A DNA stretch of 64,000 nt from JASBTN01 sp965228805 (GTDB taxonomy: Bacteria; Pseudomonadota; Alphaproteobacteria; Rhodobacterales; Rhodobacteraceae), in the NCBI RefSeq assembly GCF_965228805.1, contig NZ_CBDDIE010000003.1:3844001-3908000 (forward strand), written 5' to 3'. Under the pieces are notes generated by a model. That model was given only the letters and a program-made list of their open reading frames with translations, did not search any database and was not told the origin of the DNA. Position numbers and translations under genes: made by a program. Below, one piece after another: positions 8,638 to 18,289 of the stretch (position 1 is the first letter of the stretch; every line of letters begins with the position of its first letter).

Positions 8638-8829
8638 ATGAAACTGTTCAACAAATTCTTCAAAGACGAATCCGGCGCCGTGACCGTTGACTGGGTCGTG
8701 CTGACCGCCGCCATCGTGGGCCTGGGCATCGCCGTGCTGACCTCGGTCTCGACCGGCACCACCAACCTGGCCGGCACCATCTCGAGCGAGCTGGAAGGCA
8801 TGGACATCATGGATCACACCGGCTCGTAA
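8638..8829 (+). CDS. Flp/Fap-type pilin, copy 1
   Basis: A 63-residue Flp-family type IVb pilin, the likely major subunit of the Tad pilus encoded downstream. A short basic leader (1-12) ends at Gly13; the mature part starts AVTVDW and holds one hydrophobic helix (about 19-38). Canonical Flp pilins are cut before xxxxEY; here Asp18 and Trp19 take those places. The protein is identical to copies 2 and 3, but the gene differs from them at four synonymous third positions (two valine codons, one glycine codon, one valine codon). Its leader sequence (CGGAGGGACACAAG) also differs. Confidence 0.9.
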   Translation: MKLFNKFFKDESGAVTVDWVVLTAAIVGLGIAVLTSVSTGTTNLAGTISSELEGMDIMDHTGS

Positions 8830-8884
8830 GACCCGCGTGATCTGATCAAGAATATCAAGCGATACGCTTAACGGAGACAAGACA

Positions 8885-9076
8885 ATGAAACTGTTCAACA
8901 AATTCTTCAAAGACGAATCCGGCGCCGTGACCGTGGACTGGGTCGTTCTGACCGCCGCCATCGTGGGTCTGGGCATCGCCGTGCTGACCTCGGTTTCGAC
9001 CGGCACCACCAACCTGGCCGGCACCATCTCGAGCGAGCTGGAAGGCATGGACATCATGGATCACACCGGCTCGTAA
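8885..9076 (+). CDS. Flp/Fap-type pilin, copy 2
   Basis: Second of three tandem pilin genes. It encodes the same 63 residues as copies 1 and 3 and is identical in bases to copy 3. Its ribosome site (ACGGAGACAAGACA) lies in the 55-base spacer and is shared with copy 3. No terminator sits between the copies, so a polycistronic pilin message is likely. Gene dosage for the major pilin is the simplest role. Confidence 0.9.
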   Translation: MKLFNKFFKDESGAVTVDWVVLTAAIVGLGIAVLTSVSTGTTNLAGTISSELEGMDIMDHTGS

Positions 9077-9131
9077 GACCCGCGTGATCTGATCAAGAAT
9101 ATCAAGCGATACGCTTAACGGAGACAAGACA

Positions 9132-9323
9132 ATGAAACTGTTCAACAAATTCTTCAAAGACGAATCCGGCGCCGTGACCGTGGACTGGGTCGTTCTGACC
9201 GCCGCCATCGTGGGTCTGGGCATCGCCGTGCTGACCTCGGTTTCGACCGGCACCACCAACCTGGCCGGCACCATCTCGAGCGAGCTGGAAGGCATGGACA
9301 TCATGGATCACACCGGCTCGTAA
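9132..9323 (+). CDS. Flp/Fap-type pilin, copy 3
   Basis: Third pilin gene, with the same product as copies 1 and 2 and the same DNA as copy 2. Its 3' flank departs from the shared spacer right after the stop and runs into a strong terminator. This marks the right end of the duplication. Confidence 0.9.
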   Translation: MKLFNKFFKDESGAVTVDWVVLTAAIVGLGIAVLTSVSTGTTNLAGTISSELEGMDIMDHTGS

Positions 9324-9348
9324 GCCACGGTGACCTGACCTGAACAAG

Positions 9349-9380
9349 GGGCGCGCCGGATCCCGGCGCGCCCTGCTTTT
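9349..9380 (+). terminator. Rho-independent terminator after the pilin array
   Basis: A perfect 11-base-pair GC stem (9349-9359 with 9363-9373), a 3-base ATC loop and TGCTTTT after it. It would isolate the highly expressed pilin transcript from cpaB. Confidence 0.88.
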
Positions 9381-9538
9381 GTAAGCGGATACCGGGCCGC
9401 CCTGCCCGGCCCGCGTGGAGAATTCCATCGGTTTTCTTCCTTTGTCCCCAATTCTGCCGCAATTGCACGCAAGTGTGGACGGGACGACGAGTGTAAACGG
9501 CCGGAGATTGCCCGGTCATGTAAGGGAAAGGACAGGAC

Positions 9539-10387
9539 ATGCGATTGATTTTCGGATTGGTGCTGGTGTTGGGCGTGGCCCTGGCTGGCGGCGCGGTCTA
9601 CCTTGCGAAAAACCAGATGGGGGCCTACCAGGCCCGGCTTTCCGCAGCTGAACGCGCCCGCGCGCAGATGGTCAAGACAGTCGAGGTGCTGGTACTGACC
9701 AAGGCACTGCGCTATGGCGACCAGGTGACCGCCGAAGATGTGCGCGTGGTCAAATGGCCCGAGGATGCGATCCCGGAAGGCGCCTTCCAGAAAACCGAAG
9801 ACCTGTTCCCTGTCGGCAAGGACGAATTCCGCACCGTTCTGCGCGCGATGGAAAAGGACGAGGCGGTGCTGGCGGTGAAAGTCACCGAACCCGGCGCCGA
9901 TGCTGGCGTCAGCGCGCGGCTCTCCGCGGGCATGCGCGCCTTTGCCATCAAGGTCGACGTCGCTTCGGGCGTGTCGGGCTTCCTGCGTCCGGGGGACCGT
10001 GTGGACGTCTATTGGACTGGCCGCGCCGGGAGCGAGGGACGCACCGATGTGACCAAGTTGATCGAGGCCTCCCTGCCCCTGATCGCGATTGACCAGACCG
10101 CCGATGGCGACCGGTCCTCGCCGACCATTGCCCGCACGGTTACGGTCGAGGCCACGCCGCGCCAGGTCGCAGCCTTGGCCCAGGCGCAAAGCTCGGGCAA
10201 ACTCAGCCTGGCTCTGGTCGGCGCGCGCGACGATACGGTGTCCAGCGCGGTCGAGATCGACCAGAACATGCTCCTGGGCATTACCGAAGAGGCTGAGGTG
10301 GTCGAAGCGGCCCCTGAACAGGCCTGCTATATCTTCCAGACCCGCGGCACCGAACGCATCAAAACCGAGATCCCCTGCACCAACTGA
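9539..10387 (+). CDS. cpaB: Flp pilus assembly protein CpaB (RcpC)
   Basis: A 282-residue protein, anchored by an N-terminal helix (1-20) and otherwise periplasmic. A SAF domain lies around residues 40-105 (KALRYGDQVTAEDVRVVKWP), followed by the RcpC-type region with FAIKVDVASGVSGFLRPGD, typical of CpaB. It stabilises or links the outer-membrane secretin of the Tad secretion system. The start at ATG 9539 has AAGGACAGG upstream. It stands between two terminator-like hairpins, so it may be transcribed alone. Confidence 0.9.
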   Translation: MRLIFGLVLVLGVALAGGAVYLAKNQMGAYQARLSAAERARAQMVKTVEVLVLTKALRYGDQVTAEDVRVVKWPEDAIPEGAFQKTEDLFPVGKDEFRTVLRAMEKDEAVLAVKVTEPGADAGVSARLSAGMRAFAIKVDVASGVSGFLRPGDRVDVYWTGRAGSEGRTDVTKLIEASLPLIAIDQTADGDRSSPTIARTVTVEATPRQVAALAQAQSSGKLSLALVGARDDTVSSAVEIDQNMLLGITEEAEVVEAAPEQACYIFQTRGTERIKTEIPCTN

Positions 10388-10416
10388 TCAGGTTCGGATC
10401 CAGAGACAGTGAACAG

Positions 10417-10448
10417 CGGCCACCCGACCTAGCGCGGGTGGCCGTTTG
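10417..10448 (+). terminator. Terminator-like hairpin between cpaB and cpaC
   Basis: A perfect 10-base-pair stem (10417-10426 with 10435-10444), an 8-base loop, then only GTTTG. The short T tract makes it a weak or partial terminator. Confidence 0.5.
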
Positions 10449-10600
10449 CATGTCCAGATATAGCGGTGTTGCACCGCGCCCACATGAAATCCACCCCGCA
10501 AGGTATTGATTCTTGCAAAAATTCGAAATCTGACGCAGTGTTGCGTCCAATATGGGCAATAAGACCCGAAATTGAGGCGTGATCGGAGAGGCAGGATCAC

Positions 10601-12010
10601 ATGAAAATCGACAAGTTCTTGAAGGCGGCCCTTGTGGGCCTGACCCTTGGCATTGCGTTCGCCCCTGCGGGCGCGCAGGCCGAAACCCTTCGCGTCATGC
10701 GTGGCGAAGCAACCGCAGCCCTGCAGGTTCCGATGAACCGGGCCGTTGTTGTGGAAAGCGACACGCCATTTGCGGAGATTTCCATTGCAAACCCCGGGAT
10801 CGCGGATATTTCGACCCTGTCGGACCGCACGATCTATGTGCTGGGCAAGACGCCCGGCCGCACCACGATGACGTTGCTCAGCCCCGATGGGCGGTTGATC
10901 ACCAATGTCGAGGTGCAGGTCGCGCCGGACATTGCCGAGTTCAAGGAACGGCTGCGCCAGATCCTTCCCGGCGAACAGATCGAGGTGCGCACCGCCAACG
11001 ACGGCATCGTGCTGTCAGGCGTCGTCAGCTCCATCGCGAAACTCGACCGCGCACTGGACCTGGCCGAACGGTATGCGCCGGAACGCGTGTCCAACCTGAT
11101 GAGCGTCGGCGGCACCCAGCAGGTCATGCTGAAGGTGCGTTTCGCCGAGATGAGCCGCTCGGTGCGCAAGGCACTGAACGGATCGGTTGACATCCAGGGC
11201 GGCAACAGCGTTGGCGTCAACGCCGAAACTGGCACCTGGCTGGACGGCGACAACGGTATCGGCAACCCGATCGAAGTGACGGCCGGCATGGAAGGCGGCC
11301 TGGCCATTGGCTTTAACGCCGGCGCCTTCGAGGTCGCGGTCCTGCTGGAAGCCCTTGAAAGCAAAGGCGTCGTGCGCACCCTGGCCGAGCCGAACCTGAC
11401 CGCCCTGTCGGGGCAACAGGCAAGCTTCCTGGCCGGTGGCGAATACCCGATCCCGGTGGTCGGCAACGAAGGCGATGTGACCATCGAATACAAACCCTTC
11501 GGCATCGAGCTGACCTTCACCCCGCGTGTGGTCGACGGCGATGTTATCAACCTGAAACTGGATGCATCGGTGTCGGGCATCGACGCCACGAACTCGTTCA
11601 ACAACAATGGCATCAGCGTCGCAGCCTTCCGCACCCGGCAGGCGTCGACCACGGTCGAGATGCGCGACGGCGAAAGCTTCGCCATTGCCGGTCTGTTGCA
11701 GGACGATTTCCAGGATCTGAACGGTCAGGTGCCCTGGCTGGGCGACATCCCGGTCCTGGGCGCCCTGTTCCGCAGTGCCGAATACACCCGTGAACAGAGC
11801 GAACTGGTGATCATCATCACCCCGCACCTGGTCACCCCGACCCGCGGCGAGGCCCTGGCGCTTCCGACCGACCGGGTCCGCCCGCCGACCGAAAGCCAGC
11901 TGTTCCTGTTTGGCCAGACCGCCGCACCGAACCGCCCGACCACGGGCGCGGCCGGTGAGGTCGCCCAGCAGGACTTCGGTGGTTCCTACGGCTACGTGAT
12001 GGAGGACTGA
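10601..12010 (+). CDS. cpaC: Tad secretin CpaC (RcpA)
   Basis: Outer-membrane channel of the Tad pilus, 469 residues. The signal peptide ends AQA at about residue 27. The N-terminal secretin domain (to about 95) and a BON-like part lead to the type II/III secretin core, about 180-420, with ALESKGVVRTLAEPNLTALSG and the late VPWLGDIPVLGALFRS motif. The start has GGAGAGGCAGG upstream. An OmpA-like lipoprotein gene begins 3 bases after the stop and probably helps anchor or place the secretin. Confidence 0.93.
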   Translation: MKIDKFLKAALVGLTLGIAFAPAGAQAETLRVMRGEATAALQVPMNRAVVVESDTPFAEISIANPGIADISTLSDRTIYVLGKTPGRTTMTLLSPDGRLITNVEVQVAPDIAEFKERLRQILPGEQIEVRTANDGIVLSGVVSSIAKLDRALDLAERYAPERVSNLMSVGGTQQVMLKVRFAEMSRSVRKALNGSVDIQGGNSVGVNAETGTWLDGDNGIGNPIEVTAGMEGGLAIGFNAGAFEVAVLLEALESKGVVRTLAEPNLTALSGQQASFLAGGEYPIPVVGNEGDVTIEYKPFGIELTFTPRVVDGDVINLKLDASVSGIDATNSFNNNGISVAAFRTRQASTTVEMRDGESFAIAGLLQDDFQDLNGQVPWLGDIPVLGALFRSAEYTREQSELVIIITPHLVTPTRGEALALPTDRVRPPTESQLFLFGQTAAPNRPTTGAAGEVAQQDFGGSYGYVMED

Positions 12011-12013
12011 GAC

Positions 12014-12691
12014 ATGGCACGCACCCGTATCAAAACCCTCCTCGCCGCAACCTCGGTGATCGCCCTCTTGGCCGGTTGCGGGGACGTTGGCCCGCTGAAT
12101 TCCTGGACCCAGGAGGCTGGCGCCTTCCTGGATGAGGGATATTTCGGCGACGCCACGCTGAACAACACCGGGCTGCAATCCGGCGACCGCAGCTTCCTGA
12201 TCGCAATGGGCGAACGCTTCTCGCGCGAAACCCGCGACACGGTTAACTTCGCTTTCAATAGCGCGGTTCTGGACGCCGAGGCGCAGACCATCCTGCGTCA
12301 ACAGGCCCATTGGATCCGCCAGTTCCCCGAGGTGAAGTTCCGCGTCTACGGCCACACCGACCTGGTTGGCTCGAACGCCTATAACAAGCGACTTGGCCTG
12401 CGCCGCGCTCGCGCTGTGGTGAACTACCTGGTGTCCCATGGCATCGACCGCCGTCGTCTTGAAGCCGTGGTCAGCCATGGTGAAACCCAGCCGCTGATCG
12501 CCACCCAGGACCGCGAACGCCGCAACCGCCGCACAGTGACCGAGGTCTTCGCCCTGAACGCAAACAACGGAACCGTGCTGAACGGCAAATATGCCCAGGC
12601 GGTCTACCGTGAGTATGTGGAAAGCGCGACCGAACCGAACCTGCCCGCCGTGCGTGGTCCGGAGATCATCAACACGACCGAGACCTGGTAA
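12014..12691 (+). CDS. OmpA-family peptidoglycan-binding lipoprotein of the Tad locus
   Basis: A 225-residue lipoprotein with signal peptide and lipobox LLAGC (Cys22). The C-terminal OmpA-like domain (about 75-180) carries NFAFNSAVLD, GHTDLVGSNAYN and the late RRNRRT, residues used for peptidoglycan binding. Its position, 3 bases after cpaC, suggests it fixes the secretin to the cell wall, taking the place of CpaD/TadG-type proteins not found here. A terminator follows. Confidence 0.88.
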   Translation: MARTRIKTLLAATSVIALLAGCGDVGPLNSWTQEAGAFLDEGYFGDATLNNTGLQSGDRSFLIAMGERFSRETRDTVNFAFNSAVLDAEAQTILRQQAHWIRQFPEVKFRVYGHTDLVGSNAYNKRLGLRRARAVVNYLVSHGIDRRRLEAVVSHGETQPLIATQDRERRNRRTVTEVFALNANNGTVLNGKYAQAVYREYVESATEPNLPAVRGPEIINTTETW

Positions 12692-12716
12692 ACTCAGGCC
12701 CGATCCTGCCCGAATT

Positions 12717-12748
12717 GGGGGTCGAAGCAGCGCTTCGGCCCCCTTTTT
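12717..12748 (+). terminator. Rho-independent terminator after the OmpA-like gene
   Basis: A stem of 12 pairs with one G-T pair (12717-12728 with 12732-12743), loop AGC, followed by TTTTT. Confidence 0.88.
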
Positions 12749-12979
12749 CATGCAATTTTAAGCGTTTTCTTTCCGGAAACAGCGCCTCTATCCGGCCCGG
12801 ACCGTCTCAAAAGAACGCATAATTACGATTTTTTAGCCCCAATCTTGCCAAACTTGACTGTCAATTCTTGCAGGCATTGGGAGCAGTCCGCGTGTGTATC
12901 GAGTCGCGCGGGGCCCGCACAGTGACCGGCAAGAGCAATCCGGCACGTCGTTCGGGTCGAAATGAGAAGGAACGAGGCA

Positions 12980-14233
12980 ATGAGTGGCAGTGTGGCACTG
13001 CAACCGGAACCCGCACCGATCGTGGCCTGCACGATCTCTCGGGACGTGCAGAATTTCGATCTGTTGATTGAGGATATGGAAGCCGAACTGGGCGAGACCT
13101 GGGGCGATCTGGCGTTGGAAGACGCGATCACCTTCTTCGGCCAGCCGGACGCGGATGCATTGGAATTCGTGGCCATCGCGATGGACGATGAGGACGAGGG
13201 GAATTTGGCCCTGGTCGCCGACATCATCAAACATGCGACGGACAAGAGCATCAAGGTGATCGTCATCGCCGAAGAGGTTAGCCCGATCGCGCTGCACCAG
13301 CTGTTGAAGATGGGGGCCGAGGAATTCGTGCCCTACCCCCTGCCGGAAGGTGCGCTGCATGACGCCATCGAACGGCTGCGTGCGCCAGAGCCGGAGCCCA
13401 CCCAACCCGAAGTGCCCGAGGGCATGGAAACCACGTTGAAGGCCACCGGCGACCGGGAAGGCGTGGTGCTGCCCGTGCACGGCATGGCCGGCGGCACCGG
13501 CTCGACCACGCTCGCCGTGAACCTGGCCTGGGAACTGGCCACCATCGAAAAGGACAACCCGCCGCGGGTCTGCCTGTTGGATCTGGACCTGCAATTCGGC
13601 TCAATCTCGACCTTCCTGGATCTGCCCCGCCGCGAGGCCGTGTACGAGATGCTCTCGGACACCGAGATGCTGGATCATGAAAGCTTCATGCAGGCGATGC
13701 TGACCTTCAACGACCGCATGCAGGTGCTGACCGCACCCGCAGACATGCTGCCGCTGGACCTGGTCAGCGCCGATGACATCGACCGGGTGATCAACTTCGC
13801 GCGCACCAACTTCGACTATGTCGTGATCGACATGCCCTCGACCGTGGTGCAGTGGACCGAAACCGTTCTCCAGCACGCCCATGTCTATTTCGCGACACTG
13901 GAGTTGGACATGCGATCCGCGCAGAACACCCTGCGCATGATCCGCGCGTTGAAGAGCGAGGAACTGCCGTTCTCAAAACTGCGCTACGTGCTCAATCGCG
14001 CGCCGAAGTTCACCGACCTGACCGGCAAGGCCCGGGTGAAGCGTCTGGCCGAAAGCCTGGACATCACCATCGAGCTGCAGCTGCCCGACGGCGGCAAGCC
14101 GATCGTGCAGGCAGGTGACCACGGTGTGCCGCTGGCCGAAACCGCCACCAAGAACCCGCTGCGCAAGGAAATCCAAAAGCTCGCCGCCTCGGTGCACGAG
14201 CTGAACAAATCCGCCGCTATCGCGGCCCAATGA
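12980..14233 (+). CDS. cpaE: Pilus assembly protein CpaE (TadZ)
   Basis: A 417-residue cytoplasmic MinD/ParA-like protein that places the Tad machine at the cell pole. An N-terminal receiver-like region (about 12-135) precedes the ATPase-like domain (about 160-400). The expected deviant Walker A (KGGxGKTT) reads AGGTGSTT at 170-177, so both lysines are missing; LLDLDLQFGS (199-208) keeps the Walker A' aspartates. ATG 12980 (AAGGAACGAGG upstream) is preferred to 12962. It opens the second tad transcription unit, followed by cpaF after 39 bases. Loss of the lysines suggests weak or absent ATP hydrolysis, as reported for some TadZ proteins. Confidence 0.9.
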   Translation: MSGSVALQPEPAPIVACTISRDVQNFDLLIEDMEAELGETWGDLALEDAITFFGQPDADALEFVAIAMDDEDEGNLALVADIIKHATDKSIKVIVIAEEVSPIALHQLLKMGAEEFVPYPLPEGALHDAIERLRAPEPEPTQPEVPEGMETTLKATGDREGVVLPVHGMAGGTGSTTLAVNLAWELATIEKDNPPRVCLLDLDLQFGSISTFLDLPRREAVYEMLSDTEMLDHESFMQAMLTFNDRMQVLTAPADMLPLDLVSADDIDRVINFARTNFDYVVIDMPSTVVQWTETVLQHAHVYFATLELDMRSAQNTLRMIRALKSEELPFSKLRYVLNRAPKFTDLTGKARVKRLAESLDITIELQLPDGGKPIVQAGDHGVPLAETATKNPLRKEIQKLAASVHELNKSAAIAAQ

Positions 14234-14272
14234 ACCGCCGCTGACACGGCCCTGTAGATCGGAGGCAAGCCC

Positions 14273-15733
<1,461 letters not shown>

Positions 15734-15738
15734 CAGAC

Positions 15739-16707
15739 ATGGTCATTTCCGCAGAACCGCTCATCTATGGCCTGATCTTCGTGGCCGTGCTCGTCCTGGT
15801 GAACGCCGTCTACCTGATGGTGTTCGGCAAGTCGATCAGCCTGAACAGCCGTGTGAATCGCCGCCTCGACATGCTCGAAAAAGGTGCGGGCCGCGAACAG
15901 GTGCTGGAGCAGCTGCGCAAGGAAATGTCGCAGCACATGAACGCGAAGGGCATTCCGCTCTATTCGCTGCTGGCGCTGAAGGCACAGAAGGCCAATATCG
16001 CCTTTTCGCCCAACCAGCTGATCATGGTCATGGTCGGGCTGATGGGGGTCGCCTATGTCGGCCTGACCGTCGGGACCGAGGCCGGCCTGCCCGTGCGCAT
16101 CGCCGTGTCGATCGCGATGGGTGTGGGCGCCGTCTATGTCTGGATCAACAACACCGCCAAGAAACGCCTGTCGATGATCGAGGAACAGCTGCCGGATGCG
16201 GTGGAGCTGATGGTGCGCAGCTTGCGCGTCGGCCACCCGTTCAGCTCGGCGATCCAGATCGTCGCGAAGGAGGTGCCCGACCCGCTGGGATCCGAGATGG
16301 GCGTGATCGCGGATGAAAGCGCTTATGGGCGCGATGTGGGCGAGGCGCTGAAATCGCTGGCCGAACGCATGGATATGCAGGATCTGCGCTTCCTCGCCGT
16401 GGCTGTGACGATCCAGCAGACCTCCGGCGGCAACCTGGCCGAGATCCTTGATGGTCTGGCCAAGGTGATCCGGGCGCGTTTCAAGCTGTTTCGCCGCGTG
16501 AAAGCCATCACTGCCGAGGCCAAATGGTCCGGCACCTTCCTGTCGGGCTTCCCGCTAGTGGCTTTGGTGATGATCAACGTGATCCAGCCGAACTATTACG
16601 ACGACGTGAAGGAAACCGCCGTCTTCATCCCCGCCTGCCTGGTTGTGGCCGGCTTCCTGGTGGCAAACGTCTTCGTGATGCGCGCGCTTGTGAACATCAA
16701 GGTCTGA
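15739..16707 (+). CDS. tadB: Tad inner-membrane platform protein TadB
   Basis: A 322-residue polytopic protein of the GspF/T2SSF family, forming the inner-membrane platform with TadC. Membrane segments lie near residues 10-30, 95-135, 265-285 and 295-318. The cytoplasmic T2SSF domain (about 150-265) includes QLPDAVELMVRSLRVGHP and IQQTSGGNLAEILDGLA. It lies 5 bases after cpaF, in the same operon. Confidence 0.93.
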   Translation: MVISAEPLIYGLIFVAVLVLVNAVYLMVFGKSISLNSRVNRRLDMLEKGAGREQVLEQLRKEMSQHMNAKGIPLYSLLALKAQKANIAFSPNQLIMVMVGLMGVAYVGLTVGTEAGLPVRIAVSIAMGVGAVYVWINNTAKKRLSMIEEQLPDAVELMVRSLRVGHPFSSAIQIVAKEVPDPLGSEMGVIADESAYGRDVGEALKSLAERMDMQDLRFLAVAVTIQQTSGGNLAEILDGLAKVIRARFKLFRRVKAITAEAKWSGTFLSGFPLVALVMINVIQPNYYDDVKETAVFIPACLVVAGFLVANVFVMRALVNIKV

Positions 16708-16719
16708 GGAGGCTTACCG

Positions 16720-17694
16720 ATGCTTGAACAGATCAACACCATGCTGACGGACATGATGGGCCCGCTGGGGCCGGTCCTGGCTGTGGGTATCCTGGGCCTG
16801 TTCCTGGTGCTGGGCGCCCTGCCCATTCTGATGAACAAGGAAGAAGACCCGCTCGACAAACTCAAAAAGTCGAACGAGCGCCCGGCGGCCGACCCGAAGA
16901 TGGCCCTGCGTTCGGCGCAAGGACATGACAAGCTTGAGAAATTCTCGGGCTTCCTGGAACCCCAGGACGAAGAGGAATACTCGGCCATGCGCCTCAAGCT
17001 CCTGCAGGCGGGATATCCCGGCAAGGACGCGGTGCGCACGTTCCACTTCGCGCAGTTCGCGCTTGGGTTGGGCTTCCTCGTGCTGGGCATCGGCTATGTC
17101 TTCCTGCAAAAGAACACCGGTGCAGAGGTCTCGACCCAAAAGATGATCCTGTCGGTACTGATCCCCGGCGGCGCGGGTTATTACCTGCCCAAATACTGGG
17201 TGACCCGTCGTGTCGAGGAACGCAAGGAACAGATCACCAACGGTTTCCCCGACGCACTGGACATGATGCTGGTCTGCGTCGAGGCCGGTCAGTCGCTCGA
17301 CCAATCCATCATCCGCGTGGCACGCGAAATCCGCGCGGGCTACCCGGCGCTGGCCGACGAGTTCGAGATCGTCGCGCATGAGATGAAGGCCGGTAAGGAT
17401 CGTATCCAGGTGCTGCGCGACATGGCCGAACGGGCCGGCGTGCCGGACGTGGCCAGCTTTGTCACCGTGCTGATCCAATCGACCAGCTTCGGTACCTCAA
17501 TCGCCGAAGCGCTGCGGGTCTACGCCGGCGAAATGCGCGACAAACGCGTCATGCGCGCCGAAGAGAAGGCAAACACCTTGCCCACCAAGATGACTCTTGC
17601 CACTATGATGCTGACCGTGCCGCCGCTGTTGATCATTCTGATCGGCCCGTCGGTCTTCGAGATTTACCAGACGTTGCAGAACGCCAATTTCTAA
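16720..17694 (+). CDS. tadC: Tad inner-membrane platform protein TadC
   Basis: Second platform protein, 324 residues, paralogous to TadB. Its T2SSF domain carries FPDALDMMLVCVEAGQSLDQ (about 182-201) and TSFGTSIAEALRVYAGEMRD. Membrane helices are near 15-35, 110-130, 140-160 and 295-315. The ribosome site CTGAGGAGG is strong. It lies 12 bases after tadB. Confidence 0.93.
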   Translation: MLEQINTMLTDMMGPLGPVLAVGILGLFLVLGALPILMNKEEDPLDKLKKSNERPAADPKMALRSAQGHDKLEKFSGFLEPQDEEEYSAMRLKLLQAGYPGKDAVRTFHFAQFALGLGFLVLGIGYVFLQKNTGAEVSTQKMILSVLIPGGAGYYLPKYWVTRRVEERKEQITNGFPDALDMMLVCVEAGQSLDQSIIRVAREIRAGYPALADEFEIVAHEMKAGKDRIQVLRDMAERAGVPDVASFVTVLIQSTSFGTSIAEALRVYAGEMRDKRVMRAEEKANTLPTKMTLATMMLTVPPLLIILIGPSVFEIYQTLQNANF

Positions 17695-17706
17695 AGAGGT
17701 GTCAAC

Positions 17707-18261
17707 ATCATACGGGTGGGACTAACATGCACGCTGGCACTGCTGGCGGGATGTGCGAATACGGGGTTGCCGAATGACGGCAGCCCCTTTGCGCCTTCTG
17801 GCGTACCGCGCGGCGAGGAAAGCGTCGATGGGCTGATCGTCGGCCACCGCCTGATGGCGGCGGGCGAATATGAACTGGCGCTGAAAAGCTACCTGCGCTC
17901 GGCTGCGGACCATAGCACCACCGTCGATGTGCTGTCTGCCGTGGGCTCGGCGAACCTGATGCTGGGCCGCCTGGGTCAGGCGGAAAAGATGTTGCGCCGC
18001 GCGGTTGAGAAGGACGACAGCTTTGCGCCTGCCTGGAACAACCTCGGCGTCGTGCTGATGGAACAGGGCGAAGAGGCCGAGGCCGCGCGCGTGTTCCGCA
18101 TCGCCTTCGGGCTCGATAGTGGCCAATCTGCCGAAATTCGCGAGAATTTGCGCCACGCGCTCGCCAAAGTGGAAAATCCGGGCTATGCTCCGGCTACAAA
18201 CGAAAATTTCGCACTGGTGCGCCGGGGGGCCGGGGACTACCTCCTTCTGTCGACGCCATAA
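17707..18261 (+). CDS. TPR lipoprotein of the Tad locus (TadD-like), start uncertain
   Basis: A lipoprotein with lipobox LLAGC followed by about four TPR-like repeats, 184 residues from 17707. No ATG start exists. The GTG at 17716 lies 16 bases after the only ribosome site (AGAGGTG, 17695-17701) and would give a leader with no positive charge. ATC at 17707, or ATA at 17710, has normal spacing and gives M-I-R-V-G-L-T-C, a normal lipoprotein leader. TadD-type proteins are outer-membrane pilotins for the secretin. The gene follows tadC by 12 bases. Confidence 0.75.
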   Translation: MIRVGLTCTLALLAGCANTGLPNDGSPFAPSGVPRGEESVDGLIVGHRLMAAGEYELALKSYLRSAADHSTTVDVLSAVGSANLMLGRLGQAEKMLRRAVEKDDSFAPAWNNLGVVLMEQGEEAEAARVFRIAFGLDSGQSAEIRENLRHALAKVENPGYAPATNENFALVRRGAGDYLLLSTP

Positions 18262-18289
18262 GCGGGTTCGAGCAGTAAGAGGACGCAAA

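Larger units (their letters stand above)
8638..9323 (+). repeat. Tandem array of three 247-base pilin units
   Basis: Unit starts at 8638, 8885 and 9132 are exactly 247 bases apart (192-base gene plus 55-base spacer). The spacers at 8830-8884 and 9077-9131 are identical. Coding copies 2 and 3 are base-for-base identical, while copy 1 carries four silent changes. Confidence 0.95.

Noticed and set aside
8638..9323. The regular 247-base spacing as a CRISPR-like or satellite array
   Set aside because: The units are complete pilin genes with start, stop and ribosome sites; only three units.
11015..12751. A 578-codon minus-strand frame opposite cpaC and the OmpA-like gene
   Set aside because: Shadow of two well-supported secretion genes.
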